A stretch of 21,664 nt of DNA from JBBRSC01 sp038245795 (GTDB lineage Bacteria > Actinomycetota > Acidimicrobiia > Acidimicrobiales > Microtrichaceae). Below, piece by piece: positions 7,520-13,046 of this stretch. The DNA lies in contig JBBRSC010000021.1 of assembly GCA_038245795.1 (NCBI GenBank), positions 1 to 21,664 of the forward strand, written 5' to 3'. Under the pieces are notes generated by a model. That model was not told where the DNA came from, made no database searches, and was given only the letters and a program-made list of their open reading frames with translations. Numbering within the stretch: position 1 is the first letter of the stretch; the number at the start of each line of letters is the position of its first letter. The position numbers and the translations under genes are program-made.

Positions 7520-7522
7520 GTC
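7511..7522. terminator. 12-bp palindrome between convergent genes
   Basis: GACTGATCAGTC is a perfect palindrome at the array end and covers the stop of the minus-strand RraA gene. Together with the repeated mini-hairpins it could slow or stop transcription from both sides, but there is no T-tract, so a terminator role is only tentative. Confidence 0.25.
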
Positions 7523-8137
7523 GCCAGCGCGACGGATCGTCGACGCGTCGAGGCCGAACAGATCCAGAGTGGTCCGGCCGGCCGTGAGCCCCTCCAGAAT
7601 GGCGGGCTCACGGCCGGCTTTCGCGTGGGCACCCTCGTAGATCGAAACGAACTCGTCGAGCGGAATCACCACCACGCCATCGGCGTCGGCCACGATCCAG
7701 TCGCCCGGTTGCACCGAGATCCCACAAATCATGATGGTGACGTCCACTCCCCCTGGCCCCGACTTGGTCGGACCGACCGGACACACCGACGCTGACGCCA
7801 CGCTGAACGTTCGCGCCTCGCAGGCAGAGACGTCTCGTACCGCTCCATCGACAATCACCCCGGCGATCCCCCTGACGGCAGCCGCCACCGCCAGTACCTC
7901 GCCCCACACGCCGGCCTCGGCACCGTCGCCACGAACTTCGGCGACGACGACCTCGCCTGGCAGGGCCTCCGCAACCGCAACCTGCACCGCGAGATTGTCG
8001 CCTCGCTCAACCCAACAGGTCCTCACCAATCCAGCGAACGGCCCACCCGACCGCAGTTGGATACCCGCCGCCCAGTGGGCTCCACCATCGCTGAGGGCAG
8101 CAGCGCCGAGTTCACAGAGGGATGCGGCGTTGGTCAT
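7517..8137 (-). CDS. RraA-family protein (HMG/CHA-type aldolase fold)
   Basis: This 206-residue protein belongs to the RraA-like family, which includes 4-hydroxy-4-methyl-2-oxoglutarate/4-carboxy-4-hydroxy-2-oxoadipate aldolases and the RNase E inhibitor RraA. The phosphate/pyruvate-pocket region WGEVLAVAAAVRG (78-90) and DGAVRD (97-102) give Glu80, Arg101 and Asp102. Characterised aldolases have Asp-X20-Arg-Asp; here the first position is Glu with exactly 20 residues between. GDWIVADADGVVVIP (146-159 region) is the conserved C-terminal segment. Lyase or decarboxylase activity on a keto acid with a divalent metal is more likely than RNase E control. ATG 8137 is preferred because LCELGAAALSDG then falls at the usual N-terminal position; a GTG at 8179 in the same frame would add 14 residues. 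The gene converges on yceI and diverges from the small acidic-protein gene. Confidence 0.82.
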   Translation of the reverse strand: MTNAASLCELGAAALSDGGAHWAAGIQLRSGGPFAGLVRTCWVERGDNLAVQVAVAEALPGEVVVAEVRGDGAEAGVWGEVLAVAAAVRGIAGVIVDGAVRDVSACEARTFSVASASVCPVGPTKSGPGGVDVTIMICGISVQPGDWIVADADGVVVIPLDEFVSIYEGAHAKAGREPAILEGLTAGRTTLDLFGLDASTIRRAGD

Positions 8138-8166
8138 GTCGACATTCGACCACACCGAAGGATCGA

Positions 8167-8172
8167 TAGCCT
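8167..8172 (+). promoter_or_regulatory. Candidate -10 box for a leaderless transcript of the 114-aa gene
   Basis: TAGCCT (TANNNT form) ends 7 nt before the ATG at 8180 and no ribosome site is present at normal distance, suggesting a leaderless mRNA. On the opposite strand the overlapping TATCGA could serve the RraA gene. Spacing evidence only. Confidence 0.35.
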
Positions 8173-8179
8173 GGTCCAC

Positions 8180-8524
8180 ATGGAGCAGGATCCCCAGGAC
8201 GACTTCGGATTCCCAACCGATCCGGATGACGAACCTGACGAGAGTCCGCGCCTCTGGCTCGAGTCGGAGTGGCTCGCCGACACCTGGACCGAGCCCGAAG
8301 CCTTGGCGCCGTCACGTACGGTCGATCGCTTTCGTCATACCGGCGCCGGCATGATCATCGGGGCGATCGGTCTGGGATTGCGGGACATCTTCGAACCGGA
8401 GCGAGAAGAAGCTCCGATCATCGTGCAGGCCCCCGGCGAACCACCCGGGCCACGACGGATCACGATCGAGCTGGACGATGATCCCGCCGCCTCGACCGTG
8501 ACGTTCCGACCCGACATTCCCTAG
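8180..8524 (+). CDS. Small acidic protein of unknown function (114 aa)
   Basis: I do not recognise this family. The 114-residue product starts at ATG 8180 and begins with an Asp/Glu/Pro-rich stretch (MEQDPQDDFGFPTDPDDEP), continues with a Trp-containing segment (LWLESEWLADTWTEPEAL), then one short hydrophobic stretch (GMIIGAIGLGLRDIF, about 55-69) and an acidic C-terminus ending in TVTFRPDIP. The hydrophobic part is too short and glycine-rich for a confident membrane helix; amphipathic membrane contact is possible. The frame is open further upstream (to about 8057), but that part overlaps the RraA coding region. It is flanked by genes on the opposite strand at both ends, and its TAG stop is embedded in the CTAG that is also the stop of the large fusion gene. 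Codon use looks like that of its neighbours, supporting a real gene. Confidence 0.65.
   Translation: MEQDPQDDFGFPTDPDDEPDESPRLWLESEWLADTWTEPEALAPSRTVDRFRHTGAGMIIGAIGLGLRDIFEPEREEAPIIVQAPGEPPGPRRITIELDDDPAASTVTFRPDIP
8521..8524. other. Palindromic CTAG shared as stop codon by two convergent genes
   Basis: The 114-aa gene ends with TAG at 8522-8524 and the minus-strand fusion gene ends with TAG read from 8523 to 8521. The genes therefore overlap tail to tail by 4 nt, with no room for an intergenic terminator. Confidence 0.85.
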
Positions 8525-11500
8525 TTCGGCACCGGCACCGGCACGGGCACCACCGTGCCGTATCGCTCGACGCGTCGCCATCCAAGAGCTCGCCCGCAGA
8601 ACCACAGGTAGAGACTCCGAATGACTGCGTAGAGCTGGATGGGTCGCCACACCAGCCGCAGGAGCGGCGCCGACAGCAACAGCGACCAGCGCTCGCGATC
8701 CAGAGCCACTGCGACCGCTGCCACGACAACATCGGCGGCGACCGCAAGGAGCGCCATCCACATCGCCATACGTGCGTTCCCCGAAAGCAACAGGAAGATG
8801 AGATACAGATCGACCAGCGGACCAGCGACCGGCAGCACCACTTGGCTGATCACCATCCATGGAATGCCGATCCACCCCAGGCGTCCGCCGCCCCGCCGAA
8901 GGGCGAGCGGTGAGCGTTTGGCGGCCACCTGGACCGTGCCGAAAGACCAGCGGTGGCGTTGCTTGACCACATCGCGGATGGTCTCGGGTGCCTCAGTCCA
9001 GGCAATGGCCGTGGGTTCGTACACGATCTTGGCCCCGGCAACGAGCAGGCCGACGGTCAGGTCTGCGTCTTCGACCAATGTGTCGGTCGGGTATCCACCC
9101 ACCTCGATCAGCGCCGATCGGCGGAACGCACCAGCAGCGCCAGGAACCACGGAAATACAGTTCAAGGTGTCTTGCGCCCGCCGATCGAGGTTGAGCGACA
9201 CGATGTATTCGAGGCCCTGGAGCGATGCGAGGAGCTTGCGACGATTGCCGACCTTGACGTTTCCGGCCACGGCCGCGACCAACGGATCGTCGAAGCGGGG
9301 GACGATCTGCTGGAGGAACCGAGGATCCAGGATCGTGTCGGCATCGATGACGACGATGATGTCGCCGGACGCTTGGTCGATCCCCCGATTCAATGCCGCA
9401 GCCTTGCCCGCCTGGGGTTGCGAGATGACCGTCACGTCGAACGATGCCGCAATCGACGCGGTCGCGTCACTCGATCCGTCATCGACAACGATGACCTCCA
9501 CCTCACGCCAGTCCAGTTGCGCAAGCGACGCCAGAGTCTTGGCGATCACGGCCTCCTCGTTGAAGGCCGGGACGATGGCGGTCACGGTTGGCGGCGGGTG
9601 ATTCCCGACCGTGTTCCGTGCCCGATGACGACGTCGGGCATGGATCATGGCGAGGGGAACCCCGAAGAACAGACGGAACAACGACAACAGGACAATCGCG
9701 ACGAGCACCCACATGAAGACCTGTCCCGTCGCGCGCTCGAGACGGAAGCCGGAGACCAGCAACACCCCGCGGGCCTGATCGCCAAAGGTCGAGCGCTGGA
9801 AGTATGGACCGGCTATCGAAGCGTCGAGCGCGTCAACGGTCGTCAATGTGTATCCGCGCGCCCGGAGTTCCCTGATCAGCTTCGGAAGCGCGGCGATGGT
9901 CTGGGAACGATCTCCACCACCATCGTGGAGCAGGATGATCGACCGTTCGGACAATTGATTCAAGGCGTTGGTCACGATGGCATCGACACCGGGACGACTC
10001 CAATCGAGGGGATCATCGTTCCATCGCACGGGCTCGAAACCGAGGCGGCGAGCGATCTCATCGGCTCCCAGCGCCTTTCCCTTGGTGGTATCACCCTCGC
10101 CGTACGGGGATCGGAAGAGTCGGGGCTTGTGACCCGACACCCCCTCGATCACGGCCGCACCGCCCAAAATCTCCAGGCGGGCCTGGGTGTCGCCGACCTC
10201 ACTCATGTTGGGATGCGAGTACGTGTGATTGGCAACCACATTGCCATCTCGGATCTCGCGAGCCACCAGATCCGGTTGTTGTTGGGCGTTCTTGCCAATC
10301 AGAAAGAACGTGCCCGGTGCATGCTCTTGGGCCAACACGTCGAGGATCTGTGGCGTCCAGAGCGGATCAGGTCCATCGTCGAACGTCAGGGCGACCACAC
10401 CCGCGGATCCGATGTTCTGGACCGGTCGGTCCAGAGGTTCCGAGATCAGGCGATTCGAGGTATCCGGCAACGAAGGAAGCGTCGCTGGGTCCTCGGAGCC
10501 GATTCGCCACAGCGCGACCCCGAGCCAACCGAATTTTCGGGCCAGATCGGCACGCATCTGAGCGCTGCGCGAATCGGCGAACCACGCTTGGCTCCCGTCG
10601 GGGAGATCGAGGCGCCACTCGCCCTCCGCTGAATCCCAGGTCGTGATCACTCCAGGTGTTGTCTTCAGGGCGACGAAGTCGCGCCACGTCAATTCGTCAG
10701 CAGTGCCGGGCGAATGCCACGAATATCCGTAGCCCGCCAAGCCCAACAGCAGCTTGGAGGCTGGAATCTGCGAACCGAACTGAAGCATGGCGGTCCGCAC
10801 GAACGACATACCCGCAATGGGCCCCGCATCCCCGCTCGGATCGTGCTGGTCGTAGGCCATTGCCATCACCGCGTCGGCTACCGAGCCCAACCCGGCAAGG
10901 TCGTAGGCCGCCGCGTCGGGGTCGGTCGGATCGGTGAAGACCGGAACCGCAACGATGACCGGCCGATTGCCGAGCGCGACGTGGAGATCGCTGACGAACT
11001 GGACGAGCGCCTCGCGAGCCGACACTGGCAAAAGCTCGAAGTCGACCACGGCTCCATCCCATTCGGACCGCACCACTTCGGCCACGACATTGTGAACGAG
11101 CGCCGCCCGCGCAACCGGATCAGCGAGGACGTCGCCGGCCAGCGCGCCGTCGAAGTTGTCATTCGACACATTCGACAGCACCGCGAATGCCCCCGTGCCA
11201 GCAAGATGGGAGCGATTTTCGATATCACCCGTGGGATCACCAATGACCGCACCATGGACATCGCCGACTCGCAGGGTGGTTGCCGCGACCACCGACAACG
11301 AGGACATATCCTGATCCAGTCCCGGACCCGTATCGGCCGCATCGCTCTGCGTGAAGCCCATCGTGACCAGACGTCCTGGTACCGCCGTCAGGAGCGCGCG
11401 GGCATTCACCCCGGATACCATCGGACGGGGTCCGGGAACTGCTGACGGCGGCGGCTTGGCTCGATCGCGGGAGCGAAGCACCAACGGCGTCGGATTCGTC

Positions 11501-11751
11501 TTGGCGATGTCGACACTGATCGCCACGAGCGTGCCGAACACGGTGGTGAGCGCCAACGCGACGACCACAACGCCAATCAGCACACGCCGGCGCCGCATGC
11601 GTGCCGCAACACGCACCGCAACGGCACCGGACACGAGAATGACCGCGGCGAGTGGGTCGATCACCGCAACAGCGATCACAACAACCACCAACAGGCCAAG
11701 CGTGACCACTTGGCGGGTGTCGATGCGCGGGGAACGCAGTGGTGAATTCAC
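8521..11751 (-). CDS. Three-domain membrane protein: GH18-like hydrolase, NodB polysaccharide deacetylase, processive GT2 glycosyltransferase
   Basis: This 1076-residue fusion starts at a GTG (11751) overlapping the esterase stop by 4 nt. Hydrophobic segments at about 15-48 and 58-80, with RMRRRR between, anchor the N-terminus. A GH18-like domain (about 112-425) has WDGAVVDFE (Asp232, Asp237, catalytic Glu239), MAYDQH and GVALWRIGSED. A NodB deacetylase (about 450-645) has TFDDGPD (458/459), HTYSHP (His509, His513), RSPYG, DDPLDW and LLHDGGG (His609). A helix at about 677-703 leads to a GT2 domain (about 720-945) with PAFNEE, VVDDGS, DAD (803-805), EDAD (894-897) and the processive signature QRHRW (931-935). 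Three or more C-terminal helices follow. Arginine distribution puts the hydrolase and deacetylase outside and the transferase inside. The likely product is a partly deacetylated beta-linked amino-sugar polymer, by analogy with PgaB/PgaC and NodB/NodC; the actual sugar is unknown. It ends PVPVPVPN, encoded by short GGCACS repeats. Confidence 0.9.
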   Translation of the reverse strand: MNSPLRSPRIDTRQVVTLGLLVVVVIAVAVIDPLAAVILVSGAVAVRVAARMRRRRVLIGVVVVALALTTVFGTLVAISVDIAKTNPTPLVLRSRDRAKPPPSAVPGPRPMVSGVNARALLTAVPGRLVTMGFTQSDAADTGPGLDQDMSSLSVVAATTLRVGDVHGAVIGDPTGDIENRSHLAGTGAFAVLSNVSNDNFDGALAGDVLADPVARAALVHNVVAEVVRSEWDGAVVDFELLPVSAREALVQFVSDLHVALGNRPVIVAVPVFTDPTDPDAAAYDLAGLGSVADAVMAMAYDQHDPSGDAGPIAGMSFVRTAMLQFGSQIPASKLLLGLAGYGYSWHSPGTADELTWRDFVALKTTPGVITTWDSAEGEWRLDLPDGSQAWFADSRSAQMRADLARKFGWLGVALWRIGSEDPATLPSLPDTSNRLISEPLDRPVQNIGSAGVVALTFDDGPDPLWTPQILDVLAQEHAPGTFFLIGKNAQQQPDLVAREIRDGNVVANHTYSHPNMSEVGDTQARLEILGGAAVIEGVSGHKPRLFRSPYGEGDTTKGKALGADEIARRLGFEPVRWNDDPLDWSRPGVDAIVTNALNQLSERSIILLHDGGGDRSQTIAALPKLIRELRARGYTLTTVDALDASIAGPYFQRSTFGDQARGVLLVSGFRLERATGQVFMWVLVAIVLLSLFRLFFGVPLAMIHARRRHRARNTVGNHPPPTVTAIVPAFNEEAVIAKTLASLAQLDWREVEVIVVDDGSSDATASIAASFDVTVISQPQAGKAAALNRGIDQASGDIIVVIDADTILDPRFLQQIVPRFDDPLVAAVAGNVKVGNRRKLLASLQGLEYIVSLNLDRRAQDTLNCISVVPGAAGAFRRSALIEVGGYPTDTLVEDADLTVGLLVAGAKIVYEPTAIAWTEAPETIRDVVKQRHRWSFGTVQVAAKRSPLALRRGGGRLGWIGIPWMVISQVVLPVAGPLVDLYLIFLLLSGNARMAMWMALLAVAADVVVAAVAVALDRERWSLLLSAPLLRLVWRPIQLYAVIRSLYLWFCGRALGWRRVERYGTVVPVPVPVPN

Positions 11752-13046
11752 CGAGAGATCTTCTGCATGAGCCAGGTGAACATGTCGTTGGTTGCCCCCC
11801 GCCAGAACGCGAATGTGTGACCCCCATCCCTCGTGGCGGTTCCCACGTCCATTCCGCTGGCGACGGCTTGGGGCAACAGCTGCGCCAACGCCTGCTGACC
11901 TCGGGTGTCGCCGGTGCCGGTCTCGAACCAGCCGTGGACATCGGGGTAACGATGATTTGCCAGGAGTGCAGCTGGATCGTGAGCTGCCATCGCAGCGACG
12001 TCACCGCCGTAGAGATGGGTCAACGTCGCCGTCGACGTACCAAGCGTCGGCATCGCATCACCGCTGAGATCGACGAAAGTGCGGAACACGTCGGAATGAC
12101 GGAGGGTCAGATGCAGCGCGCACGTTCCGCCCTCGGACAGGCCAACGACTGCCCACTGCGCAGGATTGGTCGATGAACTGAGTTGAGTGGTGACGGCTGC
12201 GACGACGTCGCTGGTCAGATACGTCTCGGCGCGGCCCTGCGGACCGTCAACGCATTCGGTGTCGTTGAGTCGCGAGCCGTTGCTGTCGGGAAAGACCAGG
12301 ATGGGCGCCTCGCCATGGTGCGTCTTCTGCCAAGCATCACCAAGATCCGTCGTTTTTATAGCTCGCAACCAGTCGTCGGGTGCTCCGGGCGAGCCCGACA
12401 GAAAAATCACCACTGGCAGTGGCGCATGATTGGCCTGGAACCAGGCCGGCGGTAGCCACGCGAACCCGGGGCGATGAGGAAAACCTGACACCGTCGCCGG
12501 GGGGTCGAAGCTCACCAGCTGACCGCTGACCGTCGGCGTCGCGATCGATGACACCCTGCCCGATGACACCCTGCCCGATGAGACCGTGCCCGACGACGGT
12601 GATGCCATGAGGCTCGCCTCTCGAATCCGTTGGGCCGACATGAGTGACGACGTCGGCGGGGGATTCAACAGGGAATCGAGCGTGGGGTAATAGCCGAACC
12701 AACGATCCAGGTGCACACCGGATGCCACGACGGCCAGGCACAGTAGGAGTGGTGTCGAGAGTCGACGCCAACGAGTGGTGTGACGCCATGCCAGCGCTGG
12801 AAGCAGGAGCGTCGCAATCGGCATCACCATCCAGAGATAGACCGACCACGGGAGCCTCGTGCTGTACAGCTCGCCGGCGGTGAAGACGTCGGCGAGGGTC
12901 GCGAGGGCCACCCAGATCGCAGCGGTGATTCCAATCCGACGCCAGGTCGCAAGCCTCCGCACCGAGCCCGACACCAGGAGGCTCGCCAGCGCGAACAGTC
13001 CAATGGCCACGCCAATTGTCCAGCCGCTGGTCAACGACAAGGTCAT
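11748..13046 (-). CDS. Membrane-anchored alpha/beta-hydrolase (putative esterase family)
   Basis: This 432-residue protein has four N-terminal helices (about 8-27, 37-54, 66-86, 97-112), a low-complexity linker rich in Ser, Gly and Val (about 145-170), and an esterase domain (about 175-430) of the putative-esterase (esterase D / antigen 85-like) fold. Catalytic residues are Ser304 in GLSEGG and His410 in DGGHTFAFW; the acid is probably Asp380 or Glu375. The catalytic domain should face outward. In Corynebacterium glutamicum a putative esterase next to an aminoacyl-PG synthase homologue is needed for Ala-PG formation, and in Pseudomonas and Enterococcus hydrolases next to such synthases remove amino acids from PG. 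The adjacency here suggests a similar role. ATG 13046 is chosen over an in-frame upstream start because it forms a 4-nt ATGA overlap with the synthase gene; its own stop overlaps the next gene in the same way. Confidence 0.85.
   Translation of the reverse strand: MTLSLTSGWTIGVAIGLFALASLLVSGSVRRLATWRRIGITAAIWVALATLADVFTAGELYSTRLPWSVYLWMVMPIATLLLPALAWRHTTRWRRLSTPLLLCLAVVASGVHLDRWFGYYPTLDSLLNPPPTSSLMSAQRIREASLMASPSSGTVSSGRVSSGRVSSIATPTVSGQLVSFDPPATVSGFPHRPGFAWLPPAWFQANHAPLPVVIFLSGSPGAPDDWLRAIKTTDLGDAWQKTHHGEAPILVFPDSNGSRLNDTECVDGPQGRAETYLTSDVVAAVTTQLSSSTNPAQWAVVGLSEGGTCALHLTLRHSDVFRTFVDLSGDAMPTLGTSTATLTHLYGGDVAAMAAHDPAALLANHRYPDVHGWFETGTGDTRGQQALAQLLPQAVASGMDVGTATRDGGHTFAFWRGATNDMFTWLMQKISR
12547..12591 (-). 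repeat. 15-bp coding microrepeat in the esterase linker
   Basis: Three consecutive 15-bp units begin at 12547, 12562 and 12577. The first two are identical (GATGACACCCTGCCC), the third differs at two bases. They encode repeated Gly-Arg/Thr-Val-Ser-Ser in the linker between membrane and catalytic domains, so slippage would change linker length in steps of five residues. Confidence 0.85.

Noticed and set aside
7441..7632. Minus-strand frame through the 21-bp array that would encode repeats of Asp-Gln-Ser-Ala-Thr-Gly-Phe
   Set aside because: It is not in the RraA frame and no start or ribosome site supports it; the RraA stop precedes the array.
8953..10632. Long plus-strand open frame (559 codons) opposite the GH18-NodB-GT2 gene
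   Set aside because: Its product is rich in Arg, Asp, His and Gly with no recognisable domain, while the minus strand encodes three intact enzyme domains. Such antisense frames are common in GC-rich DNA.
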